Positions 1 through 8,987 of a stretch of 64,000 nt of DNA are shown one piece after another; within the stretch, counting starts at the first letter, position 1; each line of letters starts with the position of its first letter. The notes beneath the pieces were generated by a model that ran no database searches, had not been told where the DNA came from, and saw only the letters and a program-made list of their open reading frames with translations. The position numbers and the translations under genes are program-made. The stretch is taken from NCBI GenBank assembly GCA_022821585.1, contig JAJEDI010000026.1, forward strand, positions 1-64,000, given 5' to 3'. Source of the stretch: Caldilineaceae bacterium. Its GTDB lineage: Bacteria; Chloroflexota; Anaerolineae; Caldilineales; Caldilineaceae.

Positions 1-56
1 GGCCAGACATTTTCTTTTGGCCACCCTTCACAATTTTCGACACCGGTTGTAATTGG

Positions 57-130
57 TTGTTTTTTGTTGGGGGGGGTTGGGGGGGGGGTTCCCCCCCCAC
101 AAGGGAGGGCCGAATAGGCCCGACCGCCCG
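57..130. repeat. GC-rich dispersed repeat, copy 1
   Basis: A G-run/C-run hairpin (nine G at 80-88, TT, eight C at 91-98) is followed by a 32-bp block at 98-129 that recurs without mismatch at 33823-33854. The upstream T- and G-rich stretch is also similar in both copies, so the repeat unit probably begins near position 57. A second short shared block, CATTTTGGGATGC, lies 100 bp further on at 229-241. The element carries no gene. It could be a non-coding mobile repeat or a structured intergenic element. Confidence 0.75.
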
Positions 131-260
131 GAACAGCAGTGGTCAGAGACGGGGCTGCCTCTGACTCCGAGTTGAGCGCGAGATGGGAGAGGCTCTGCTG
201 CTACCAAAGGCACGGGAAAGTTCGTCATCATTTTGGGATGCGCCCGCCGATTGCGGTGTT

Positions 261-289
261 TTGACATGGGCCGTGTGTGATGCTATAGT
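261..289 (+). promoter_or_regulatory. Sigma70-type promoter for the first transporter operon
   Basis: TTGACA at 261-266 and TATAGT at 284-289 are separated by exactly 17 bp, which is close to the bacterial sigma70 consensus. A start near 296 would leave a leader of about 175 nt before the binding-protein gene at 471. The downstream genes are all on the same strand with modest gaps up to 11343, so this may drive the whole block. Confidence 0.7.
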
Positions 290-470
290 GCCGCCCTATC
301 ACGTCGTTGAGCAGCCTGTCCCTGACCGATTTGCCAATTCTGAAGAGAGTTGATACCCCGTGTTGCGCGTTAGGTCGGCGTTGACCTGTACCCAGCCGGT
401 GCAGTTCGACCATATCAGAAGCAATCCTTCCTTTTTCTCATTTAACAGCACTTTCAAGGAGGAGACGTAG

Positions 471-2153
471 ATGAAGTCGACACGCAAGATCCCCAAGATG
501 TGGATCGTTCTGATGGCGCTGATGGCGATGGTCCTTGCCGTCTCGGCCTGTGCGGCGCCGGCAGCAGCGCCGGCGGCCGATTCGGGAGAGATGGCCGCCG
601 ACAGCGGTGACGAGATGATGGAAGAGAAGCACTTCCGTGCGACGATTCCGTTCTTTGCGCAGGACTGGTCTCCGCTGCGGGGCGGCGGCTGGAACATGCA
701 CTACCTGGCATTCTGGAACGCGGGACCGATGTACATTGATGAGCATGGCGAACTGCATCCTTATGTCTTCAACGAGTGGACGCCCAACGAGGACATGACG
801 CAGTGGACGTTCAAGATCGACCCGGATGCGGTCTATTCGGACGGCAGTGCGATCACGGCGCAGGACGTTGTGGCGACGTGGAATCTGATTGCCCACCCGG
901 CCACCACACACCAGCGCGTTACACTGTTCCTCACGGGCGTTGTTGGCTTTGAGGACGTGTTCAACGGTGAAGCGATGACGATGCCGGGTGTGGTCGCGCT
1001 GGACGACAGCACCGTGCAGGTAACGCTAGAGGGTTCCGACCCGCTGTTCCACAAGAAGATTGCGACCAACCTGATAGGCCCGGTCAAGGCTTCAGTGGCC
1101 ATCGGTGAAGACGGATTCGAGGTGGCGGAATGGTGGCACCCGAAAAACAATCCTGTGACGAGCGGACCGCTGATGCCGGATACGATGGACTTGAACAGAG
1201 GCGTTGTCTCCTTTGTCAAGAATCCTAACTTCTGGGTCGCGGAGCCGAAGCTGGACCGCTTAACGGTTACGTCGATTGAGGATACGACGATCGTTACGAC
1301 GATGCTGGCCAATGGCGAGTTGGACCAGGGTTGGCCGCCCAATGACGCCACGTCACAGGCGCTGCTGGGAGAGGACTTCTTCGAATGCGGGCTGGCGCCC
1401 GGCATTGGTGGATTCTTCCTGAACCCGACGATCGAACCGACCAGTGACATCAACTTCCGCAAGGCGTTGGTCCTGGCGGTGGACAGAGAGCAGATCTTCA
1501 ACCTTTCCAGCCCTGACGGCCGCGGATGGGTTCCGACGGGCGAGCCTTTGCGGGCGCTGCCGGGACAGGATCCGGACTTTGTCCCGCATCCTTACGACCC
1601 CGATGCTGCCAAAGAGGCGATGGCCGCTTCCGCCTATGCTGATGTCGCCGATGTGCCCAAGATGATCATGGCCGGCGTCAGCAGCCCCGGCACAGAGGTG
1701 CTGGCGCAGTACATGGCCGAGCAGTGGCGGCAGTTGTTTGGCATCGAGGCGATCGAGATGAGCCCGCAGTTTGACAGCTGGGAAGGCCCTGGCGCGCCGG
1801 CGCTATTCCGTGACGGCGCGGGTGTGCGCGTTCCCGATGCGGCGTTGATGCTGCTCGGTTCGCTGCACTCTTCGTCCAACCTGGCGCGCAACATCATGGG
1901 CGGATATCACGATCCTGAGGTGGACGCGCTGATCGAAGAGGCGGTCACCAAAGGTGCAAATGATCCAGACCGCATTGCGCTGGCGCAGCAGGCCCAGCGC
2001 CTGTACCACGACCAGTGGATGGTGATTCCGATAGGCACTGGCTGCGGCGGCTCGGCCAAGGGCAATGTGATGCCTTGGGTGAAGGGGACGCGGCGCAACG
2101 CCGATGCGCAGTTCCTGGAGACGTGGACGATCGACATCGTGCATGATGAATAG
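471..2153 (+). CDS. ABC transporter substrate-binding lipoprotein, family 5
   Basis: The 560-aa product captures the substrate of a peptide/opine/oligosaccharide-type ABC importer outside the membrane. A lipoprotein signal ends in AVSAC with the lipidated Cys at residue 27, followed by an Ala/Pro/Met/Glu-rich tether to about residue 53. The mature part has the family-5 layout, including the conserved W-x-F-x-I...YSDGS-x-ITAQDV region near residues 110-130. GGAGG upstream of the ATG at 471 supports this start. Permease and ATPase genes follow directly. A hairpin (2190-2220) separates it from the permeases. Substrate cannot be read from sequence. Confidence 0.93.
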   Translation: MKSTRKIPKMWIVLMALMAMVLAVSACAAPAAAPAADSGEMAADSGDEMMEEKHFRATIPFFAQDWSPLRGGGWNMHYLAFWNAGPMYIDEHGELHPYVFNEWTPNEDMTQWTFKIDPDAVYSDGSAITAQDVVATWNLIAHPATTHQRVTLFLTGVVGFEDVFNGEAMTMPGVVALDDSTVQVTLEGSDPLFHKKIATNLIGPVKASVAIGEDGFEVAEWWHPKNNPVTSGPLMPDTMDLNRGVVSFVKNPNFWVAEPKLDRLTVTSIEDTTIVTTMLANGELDQGWPPNDATSQALLGEDFFECGLAPGIGGFFLNPTIEPTSDINFRKALVLAVDREQIFNLSSPDGRGWVPTGEPLRALPGQDPDFVPHPYDPDAAKEAMAASAYADVADVPKMIMAGVSSPGTEVLAQYMAEQWRQLFGIEAIEMSPQFDSWEGPGAPALFRDGAGVRVPDAALMLLGSLHSSSNLARNIMGGYHDPEVDALIEEAVTKGANDPDRIALAQQAQRLYHDQWMVIPIGTGCGGSAKGNVMPWVKGTRRNADAQFLETWTIDIVHDE

Positions 2154-2189
2154 AAGGTTACCGTCGCGCAGGCTGCGGCGATAAGCCGG

Positions 2190-2220
2190 CAAAGGCGTCA
2201 AGAAGGGTTTGGCGCCTTTG
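2190..2220 (+). terminator. Hairpin after binding-protein gene (attenuator)
   Basis: CAAAGGCG at 2190-2197 is complementary to CGCCTTTG at 2213-2220 with a 15-nt loop. No long U-tract follows, so partial termination or protection of the upstream mRNA end is more likely than full termination. It lies between the binding protein and its permease. Confidence 0.5.
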
Positions 2221-2323
2221 CTCGCGCTGTTATTCAGAGGCGCGCGGCTTCACTTCCGGCGGGCAGACGTACTGAGAAGGGTTTCGGACCTGGGTTGCCG
2301 ACTCCGAGGGCGAGGGAAGAGCA

Positions 2324-3289
2324 ATGGGTCAATACATCCTGAAGCGCATTGTATACTGGATTCCGGCTTTGATTCTGCTGGCGCTGTCCGTCTATGCGAT
2401 GGCCTTTTTCGGCGCCGGCGATCCGATCAAGCTGATGTTCCTGCGCGAAGAGGGTGATGTGACCTATGATGCCCAGCGACTAGACGCCATCCGCCGTGAG
2501 AAGGGACTGGACCGGCCGTTCCTGGTGCAGTTCGGGGAGTACACCTGGCATCTGGTGCAGGGCGACCTGGGCATGTCGGTGATTTCAGGTCGTTCGGTCA
2601 ATGACATGGTGGGGGCCACCGCGCCCGTTTCGTTCCAGATCGGGATCGCTACTGTGATCCTGGTCTCGATCATCGGAATCCCCTTAGGCATATTAGCCGG
2701 GCTCAACCACAATAATTGGATAGACAACTCGATACTCGGCTCCGCGCTGTTTATCAGCGGTATTCCCAGCTATGTCGTGGGACCGATGCTCATCGTCTTC
2801 ATGGTATTGGGGCTGGGCATCATGAAGACGACACCATATGGATGGGATGGTCTTTTCAGTTCAAAGGCGATCCTGCCTATGTTCGTTATGGTATTTGGCT
2901 CGATTGCAATCATAATCCGTCAGACGCGGTCGGGCGTGTTGGAGGTGTTGTCGGAGGACTATGTACGAACGGCGCGGGCGAAAGGCGTACCGGAGTTCAT
3001 GGTAATCGTCCGCCATATGTTGAGGCCCGTGCTGACGCCGGTTGTCACCGTTTTGGGTCAGATGCTGATCGGGATCGTAAACGGGGCGATTATCGTCGAA
3101 AAGATATTCGGCATTCCCGGTCTCGGCCGTCTTACGATCGATTTCACTTACGGTGTGGACTACCCTGTTATCGTGGCGATCACATTGATCGGCGCCCTTC
3201 TGGTGATGGTGTTGAACCTGGCGGTTGACATTACATATCCGCTGTTGGATCCGCGTGCGGCCCAAGCCATGACCGGTGTAGAGGAATAG
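2324..3289 (+). CDS. ABC transporter permease, DppB/OppB type
   Basis: This 321-aa membrane protein is one half of the translocation channel of the importer. It has the DppB layout: a membrane helix at residues 9-30, a periplasmic loop with the GLDRPF...GDLG-x-S signature, then further hydrophobic segments. The cytoplasmic EAA loop (EDYVRTARAKG, near residue 211) docks the ATPase. The C-terminus ends in the usual ITYPLLDPR. A purine-rich AGGGAAGA precedes the ATG. It is followed by its DppC-type partner and both ATPases, making this the only complete importer of the window. Confidence 0.93.
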   Translation: MGQYILKRIVYWIPALILLALSVYAMAFFGAGDPIKLMFLREEGDVTYDAQRLDAIRREKGLDRPFLVQFGEYTWHLVQGDLGMSVISGRSVNDMVGATAPVSFQIGIATVILVSIIGIPLGILAGLNHNNWIDNSILGSALFISGIPSYVVGPMLIVFMVLGLGIMKTTPYGWDGLFSSKAILPMFVMVFGSIAIIIRQTRSGVLEVLSEDYVRTARAKGVPEFMVIVRHMLRPVLTPVVTVLGQMLIGIVNGAIIVEKIFGIPGLGRLTIDFTYGVDYPVIVAITLIGALLVMVLNLAVDITYPLLDPRAAQAMTGVEE

Positions 3290-3367
3290 ACGAACCGAAG
3301 AAAAGGCTGGGCCTATCCCGTTTCTTTGCGGACGGTTCGCACTGATCAGACAGGCTTTAGACTAAGC

Positions 3368-4339
3368 ATGACGACCCAAGAACTTACTGCAGGCAGCGAA
3401 GTCGATATCGTAGAGGCCAGCCGCACCAACCTGTGGAAGGACGCCGTCGCGCGTCTGGTGGCCAATAAACTTGCGGTCATCGGCATCATTCCGATCGTTC
3501 TCCTCTTTTTCATCGCCTTGTTCGGACCTTACCTGACTCCATACGATTTCCTGGCGCAGGATTTTACTGCACGGCTGGCGGCGCCATCTAGTGAACACTG
3601 GCTGGGTACCGACGAGCTGGGAAGGGACGTGCTTAGCCGCATTCTTTACGGGGCGCGCACCGCGGTCTCGGTCGGTCTGGTATCGACTGCGATAAGCCTG
3701 ATCGTTGGCCTGATCATGGGCTCGCTGGCCGGATACCTGGGCGGGCGGGTCGATTTCATGGTGGTATGGCTGACCGATGTGACGCGCTCGATGCCGGCGC
3801 TTCTGCTGGCGATCGTGATCAATCTGACGCTCAAGACGCCGCTTGAAGCGTGGATGGAGGAGATGTACCTGGCGACGAAGAACGGATTCTTTCGGCAAAC
3901 GATGTGGGTGGACCTGGTGCTGGTGTTCGGGGCTCTGGCTCTGATTCAGTGGCCGGGTTACGCCCGTCTGATCCGGGGGCAGATCCTGTCGATCCGCAGC
4001 CGCAACTATGTGCTGGCGGCGCGCGCCCTGGGCATGCCGACGGGCCGAATCCTCACTCGCTATGTGATCCCCAACGCGATGGGGCCGCTGATTGTTGCGG
4101 TCAGTGCCGGGCTCGGGGGCGCGATGGTGCTGGAATCGGCTTTCAGTTTTCTGGGCGTCGGTGTACAGCTGCCCATCCCCAGCTGGGGCAAGATGATTAG
4201 CGACGGACTGCGAATGTACCGAACGCATCCTCACCTGTTGGCCGGGCCGGCGGTGATGATGGCCGCAATCACGGTTTCGTTTGCCTGGCTTGGCGACGGC
4301 CTCAACGACGCCCTCAACCCCCGCCAGTGGGGCGGATAG
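3368..4339 (+). CDS. ABC transporter permease, DppC/OppC type
   Basis: The 323-aa product is the second permease subunit and pairs with the preceding DppB-type protein. It has the N-terminal helix, the family motif LGTDELGRDVLSR, several membrane segments and an EAA loop near residue 212 (RNYVLAARALG). It ends in LGDGLNDALNPR, typical of DppC. The ATG at 3368 is preferred over an in-frame TTG at 3326, because the extension MRTVRTDQ... has no family resemblance. No strong ribosome-binding site is visible. Confidence 0.92.
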   Translation: MTTQELTAGSEVDIVEASRTNLWKDAVARLVANKLAVIGIIPIVLLFFIALFGPYLTPYDFLAQDFTARLAAPSSEHWLGTDELGRDVLSRILYGARTAVSVGLVSTAISLIVGLIMGSLAGYLGGRVDFMVVWLTDVTRSMPALLLAIVINLTLKTPLEAWMEEMYLATKNGFFRQTMWVDLVLVFGALALIQWPGYARLIRGQILSIRSRNYVLAARALGMPTGRILTRYVIPNAMGPLIVAVSAGLGGAMVLESAFSFLGVGVQLPIPSWGKMISDGLRMYRTHPHLLAGPAVMMAAITVSFAWLGDGLNDALNPRQWGG

Positions 4340-4423
4340 TACTCCTGGTTGGAGGCTGGCCCAATTTCCGATCTCTGACTACATTTGGTGTGACAACAAT
4401 TTTTGGAGACGTCGACGGCAACT

Positions 4424-5443
4424 ATGTCCGTTCTTCTTGACGTGCAGGGTTTACAGACCCGATTCAGGGTGCGTAAGGGTTACGTGTACGCGGTCAACGG
4501 TGTCTCATTCAGCCTGGAAGAGGGCGAGACGCTAGGGGTTGTCGGCGAAAGCGGCTGCGGCAAAAGCGTTACCATGCTAAGCCTGGTACGGCTGTTGCCG
4601 CCTGCGGCAAGCATCGAGAACGGGCAGGTGCTGCTGCGGGGCGAAGATCTGTTGCAGCTTGACCTGCGCCAACTGCGCGACGTACGCGGGGGTCAGATCG
4701 GGATGATCTTCCAGGACCCGATGACCTCGCTGAACCCCTTCATCAACATCGGCACGCAGATGTCCGAACCGTTGATCTATCACAGGGGAATGAGCAAGAG
4801 GGAGGCGCTGGCCCGCAGCGCTGAACTTCTGGAGATGGTGGGTATCCCCGACGGCGAGGCGCGGTTGCGCGAGTATCCGCACCAGTTTTCCGGGGGGATG
4901 CGCCAGCGGGTCATGATCGCGATGTCGATGTCGTGTGAACCGGCGGTCCTGGTCGCGGATGAGCCGACGACGGCGCTGGACGTCACGATCCAGGCGCAGA
5001 TCGTTGAGCTGGTCAAGGAGCTGCGTGACCGGTCGGGCGTGGCGGTGATCTGGATTACGCACGATCTGAGCGTGGTGGCGGGCATCGCCGACAGAGTCAT
5101 CGTGATGTATGCCGGCTACATTGTTGAGGAGGCGCCGGTCGACGCGCTGTTTGAAGATCCACGCCATCCATATACTGTCGGACTAATGGGTGCACTGCCC
5201 AGTTTGGGCGGAGAGACTGGCAATCGCTTGACGACGATCGGCGGATCGCCGCCCGACCTGCAGGATCTTCCTGACTATTGCCCCTTTCATTCGCGCTGCC
5301 CGTATGCCATTGACCGCTGCCGGACGGAAAACCCGATTCTGGAACCGGTCACCGATGCCAGCGACAGAGGCCACCGGGCGGCCTGCTGGGTCGATATCCG
5401 TGAGGTGGAAGTGCAGTCAAATGGAGCCGGCGCCAGCAGTTAG
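4424..5443 (+). CDS. ABC transporter ATP-binding protein, DppD/OppD type
   Basis: This 339-aa cytoplasmic ATPase powers import. Visible motifs are Walker A GESGCGKS (residues 41-48), the Q-loop in MIFQDPM, signature FSGGMRQR near 155, Walker B VLVADEPTTALD near 174 and the H-loop in ITHDLS. The C-terminal extension has the Cys-rich CPFHSRCPYAIDRC segment near 285, which in DppD/OppD proteins is known to hold an iron-sulfur cluster. The ATG at 4424 is preferred over a TTG at 4403. This and the next gene are the only transporter ATPases in the window, so they may also serve the ATPase-less permeases downstream. Confidence 0.94.
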   Translation: MSVLLDVQGLQTRFRVRKGYVYAVNGVSFSLEEGETLGVVGESGCGKSVTMLSLVRLLPPAASIENGQVLLRGEDLLQLDLRQLRDVRGGQIGMIFQDPMTSLNPFINIGTQMSEPLIYHRGMSKREALARSAELLEMVGIPDGEARLREYPHQFSGGMRQRVMIAMSMSCEPAVLVADEPTTALDVTIQAQIVELVKELRDRSGVAVIWITHDLSVVAGIADRVIVMYAGYIVEEAPVDALFEDPRHPYTVGLMGALPSLGGETGNRLTTIGGSPPDLQDLPDYCPFHSRCPYAIDRCRTENPILEPVTDASDRGHRAACWVDIREVEVQSNGAGASS

Positions 5444-5491
5444 GGGAACGGCATCTGCATGCTTTTCGACACGTGACCGAAAGTTATTTCC

Positions 5492-6484
5492 ATGAGCCAG
5501 ACTGACAACGGCAATAGCGCCCCTCTAGTTCGGGTGAAGAATCTGACCAAGCATTTTTCGGTGCGTATAGGCGCCTACGGGGAAACCAAGGCGACGGTGC
5601 ATGCATTGGACGATGTCTCCTTCAACGTACAGCGTGGCGAAACGTTGGGGCTGGTGGGCGAGTCGGGTTGCGGCAAGTCGACCGCCGGGCTGACGCTGCT
5701 GCAGCTGCATCGACCAACATCGGGGCAGGTATTCTTCGACGAGAGCGAGGTTACCGGGCTTTCAGACAAGGAGTTGCGCCCGCTGCGCAGGCGGATGCAG
5801 ATCATCTTCCAGGACCCCTATTCGACGCTCAGCCCGCGCATGACGATTGGGAACGCGATCGGCGAGCCGCTGTGGCTGCACGAGCTTGCGACGGGCCAGG
5901 AGGCACAGGAACGGATCGCCAAGCTGCTTGACGACGTCGGCCTAAACCCGGCCTTCGCGTTCCGCTACCCGCACGAGTTTTCGGGCGGCCAGCGCCAGCG
6001 TGTGTGCATTGCGCGGGCGCTGGCATGCGAGCCAGAGTTTATCGTCTGCGACGAACCGATCTCGGCGCTGGACGTTTCGATTCAGGCGCAGATTATCAAC
6101 CTGCTGCAGGACCTGCAGGAAGAGTACCATCTCACCTATCTTTTTATCGCGCACGATCTGGCGGTGGTGCGCCATATCAGCGACAGAGTGGCGGTAATGT
6201 ATCTGGGCCGCGTTGTGGAGATGGCTCCGAAAGAACGCCTGTTTGACAACCCCCTGCATCCCTACACTAACGCGCTGTTGTTGTCGGTGCCTGTGCCCAA
6301 CCCTCGCCAGGAACGGCAGCGCGAGCACACGGTCATCAGCGGCAATGTCCCGAGCGCCATCAATCCACCCAGCGGTTGCCGCTTCCATCCCCGCTGTCCA
6401 CTTGCCTTTGAGCCGTGCGATCACGAGGTTCCTGAGTGGCGGGAGGTAGAATCCGGCCATTGGGTGGCATGCCACGCGGTGTGA
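5492..6484 (+). CDS. ABC transporter ATP-binding protein, DppF/OppF type
   Basis: The 330-aa product is the partner ATPase of the preceding gene. It has Walker A GESGCGKST (near residue 56), Q-loop IIFQDPYSTL typical of DppF, signature FSGGQRQRVCIARAL near 162 and Walker B FIVCDEPISALD near 182. The C-terminal oligopeptide-transporter domain carries GCRFHPRCPLAFEPC. It lies 48 bp after the DppD-type gene, so the two are almost certainly co-transcribed and form the heterodimeric motor of the importer encoded at 471-6484. Confidence 0.94.
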   Translation: MSQTDNGNSAPLVRVKNLTKHFSVRIGAYGETKATVHALDDVSFNVQRGETLGLVGESGCGKSTAGLTLLQLHRPTSGQVFFDESEVTGLSDKELRPLRRRMQIIFQDPYSTLSPRMTIGNAIGEPLWLHELATGQEAQERIAKLLDDVGLNPAFAFRYPHEFSGGQRQRVCIARALACEPEFIVCDEPISALDVSIQAQIINLLQDLQEEYHLTYLFIAHDLAVVRHISDRVAVMYLGRVVEMAPKERLFDNPLHPYTNALLLSVPVPNPRQERQREHTVISGNVPSAINPPSGCRFHPRCPLAFEPCDHEVPEWREVESGHWVACHAV

Positions 6485-6622
6485 CACACTGGGGGGCGGC
6501 AGCCTGCCCCTAGCCATTTTCGAACAGACCTCACCCTGGGGCTTGCCGGCAACGGCGCACATATCGGAAGTCTACGATCGTTCCTTTCCGCCCTTCTTTC
6601 ACCATATTGAGCAGACTGGCAG

Positions 6623-7807
6623 ATGAATAAGATTCTTGCGGGCGACTATCAGATTCTGGCGGAGTCGCCCGACCCGGAGACGGTGTATACCGGGTCGCCG
6701 TGCCTGGCGCAGTTGCCGTCGGGCCGGCTGATTGCCAGTTTCGAATGGTTCCGTCCGCAGCCGCTGGTTGAGAAGATCCCCGATCAGCTCGAGATTCTGG
6801 TGAGTGACGATGATGGGGAACGGTGGCGCAGGAGCGCGGTGCTGGACATCATCTGGCCGTCGCTGTTTGCGGTGGGAGAAACGCTTTACTGTATCGGGAA
6901 CGGCAGGCTGAGCCGGGAGATCGTCATTGCCCGGTCGGAAGACGGGGGCGAGAGCTGGAGCGAGCTGTCGCAACTGTTTGGCGGGCGTCATCACAACGCG
7001 CCCACGAGCATACTATTCCGCCGGGGGCAGGTCTACCGGGCGTTTGAGACCTGTCCTGTCGGCGACGATGCCATCGGCAGGAGCCAGTGGGAGTCGCTGG
7101 TGGTGGCCGGTGACCTGTCGCGTGACCTGCTCGATCCTTCGGCGTGGCGAATGTCGAATAAGGTGCATTTCCCAGGTGTGCCGGACGTGCTCAGCCAGAG
7201 GAGGTACCAGGCCAGCGCGGCGGACAAGGTGGTGGAGGACTGTTTCATCGAGGGCAACGTCGTCGACGTGCGGGGGGAGATGCGGGTACTGCTGCGCACG
7301 ATCATTGACGGGCATACTACGGGGGGCATGGCGTCGGTTTGCAGCCTGGAGGACGATGGCGAGAATCTGGACTACAGGTTTGTGCAGTTCTATCCGATGC
7401 CGGGCGCGCAGTGTAAGTTTCACATCGTATACGACGAGGAGAGCGACCTGTTCTGGACGACGGTGTGCTTGCCGACGGACACGTGGCAGGAGCGGGAACC
7501 GCTGCGCGCGGTCGGATTCGCAAGCCCGCCGGGCAACGAACGGCGCATTCTGATGTTGATGTACAGCCTGGACGCCTTGAACTGGTTCCAGGCGGGCTGC
7601 GTGGCGATGAGCAGCAGTATTTTCGAAGCGTTCAGCTATGCTTCGCAGCTTATCCGGGGCGAGGAACTGCTAGTAATATCGCGAACGTCGCAGGGCGGGT
7701 TCAACCAACATGACACGAACCTGGTGACATTGCATCGCATCGAGAAGTTTCGAGAGCTGGCTCTCGATTTGAAACCGACCTACAGCAGGGGTCCGCGGCC
7801 GCGCTAA
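6623..7807 (+). CDS. Sialidase-like (BNR/Asp-box) beta-propeller protein
   Basis: The 394-aa protein belongs to the sialidase/neuraminidase-like six-bladed propeller superfamily. Two Asp boxes of the S-x-D-x-G-x-x-W type are visible: SDDDGERW (residues 61-68) and SEDGGESW (105-112). The N-terminal TGSPCLAQLPSGRLIASFEW is the usual first blade. There is no signal peptide, so it would act in the cytoplasm on imported material. It follows the ABC importer and precedes oxidoreductase and aldolase genes in the same orientation. Asp boxes mark a fold, not a substrate, so exo-sialidase activity is only one possibility. Confidence 0.75.
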   Translation: MNKILAGDYQILAESPDPETVYTGSPCLAQLPSGRLIASFEWFRPQPLVEKIPDQLEILVSDDDGERWRRSAVLDIIWPSLFAVGETLYCIGNGRLSREIVIARSEDGGESWSELSQLFGGRHHNAPTSILFRRGQVYRAFETCPVGDDAIGRSQWESLVVAGDLSRDLLDPSAWRMSNKVHFPGVPDVLSQRRYQASAADKVVEDCFIEGNVVDVRGEMRVLLRTIIDGHTTGGMASVCSLEDDGENLDYRFVQFYPMPGAQCKFHIVYDEESDLFWTTVCLPTDTWQEREPLRAVGFASPPGNERRILMLMYSLDALNWFQAGCVAMSSSIFEAFSYASQLIRGEELLVISRTSQGGFNQHDTNLVTLHRIEKFRELALDLKPTYSRGPRPR

Positions 7808-7838
7808 AGGATCACGCAATGAGAGAGGGAGGAAGAAA

Positions 7839-8909
7839 ATGAAATTGGGCACATTCATGATGCCGCTTCATCCACCGGAAAAGGACTACACGCTGGGATT
7901 TGAAGAGGATATCGAGTTTGTCGTGCGTGCGGATGAGTTGGGGTTTACGGAGGCCTGGGTCGGCCAGCACCACACACTGGCATGGGAACCGATCCCTTCG
8001 AACGACGTCTTTATCGCCAATGTTCTGCCGCGCACGAAGAACATCCGGCTCGGTAGTGGCGTCTCGATCCTGCCGCAGCATCATCCGGTCAATGTTGCGG
8101 TGCGTTTGGCCTATCTGGACCATCTGTCACGCGGACGCATCAACGCCGGTTTCGGCCAGGGTGGTGTGCCGACTGACTGGGAGCTCTTCGACCTGCCCGA
8201 TCCGGGCACGCAGGGCCTAATGACGGTCGAAAGCATCGACATGATCCTCAAACTGTGGCAGACCGATCCGCCGTTTAATTTTAAAGGCGACTTCTACCAT
8301 ATCAAGCTCGAAGGGGGAAACCCGGAGTATGGTATTGGCGAGATTTTGCAGCCTTACCAGAAACCGCATCCGCCGGTGGGGATGAGCATCATTCGCGGCC
8401 GTTCACGCGCCGCCAACATGGCGGGCGAGCGGGGCTACATTCCCCTCAGCACGAACGTGGTTGCCGGGTCGACACTCGCCGAACACTGGCAGACCTACTG
8501 CCAGGGCGCCGCGAATGCCGGCCGGCCGGAGCCGGACCGTGAGATCTGGCGTGTGTCGCGCAGTATCTTCATTGATGAGACCACCGACGCAGCCTGGGAG
8601 CGCGCCAGCAATGGAGCGATGGCAGGATCAATGGCCTATCTGCGCTGGCTGATCGGGTCGGCAGACATGGTCGAAGTACTGAAGGACGACCCGGAGATGT
8701 CTGACGAAGATGTCACGGTAGAGTACATGCTGAAAAAACTGTGCATCATCGGCGACAAGGATGAGTGCCTGCGCCGGCTGCATGAACTATATGAAGAGAC
8801 GGGCGGCTGGGGCACGCTGCTCATGATCGCGCACGACTGGGACGACAAGGAGAGGTGGCTGGCCTGCATGGAGACGCTGGCTAAAGAGATAGTGCCCGCA
8901 CTCCCTTAA
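7839..8909 (+). CDS. Luciferase-like (LLM) flavin-dependent oxidoreductase
   Basis: A 356-aa protein of the bacterial luciferase-like monooxygenase superfamily, which uses FMNH2 or F420 in a TIM barrel. Typical features are the N-terminal MKLGTFMMPLHPP strand, a VRADELGFTEAWVGQHH segment (residues 29-45) and the RLGSGVSILPQHHP...VAVRLAYLDHLSRGR region. A good GGAGGAAG site precedes the ATG. It sits 31 bp after the sialidase-like gene and before a thiamine-diphosphate enzyme, suggesting oxidative breakdown of the imported compound. The oxidised substrate is unknown. Confidence 0.88.
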   Translation: MKLGTFMMPLHPPEKDYTLGFEEDIEFVVRADELGFTEAWVGQHHTLAWEPIPSNDVFIANVLPRTKNIRLGSGVSILPQHHPVNVAVRLAYLDHLSRGRINAGFGQGGVPTDWELFDLPDPGTQGLMTVESIDMILKLWQTDPPFNFKGDFYHIKLEGGNPEYGIGEILQPYQKPHPPVGMSIIRGRSRAANMAGERGYIPLSTNVVAGSTLAEHWQTYCQGAANAGRPEPDREIWRVSRSIFIDETTDAAWERASNGAMAGSMAYLRWLIGSADMVEVLKDDPEMSDEDVTVEYMLKKLCIIGDKDECLRRLHELYEETGGWGTLLMIAHDWDDKERWLACMETLAKEIVPALP

Positions 8910-8987
8910 GGTCCTCTTCGAAGAGGGTCAACGTCCAGCATCTGAAACCCAATTGGTTCGAACCGAAACAGTCAGGAAAACTGATTT

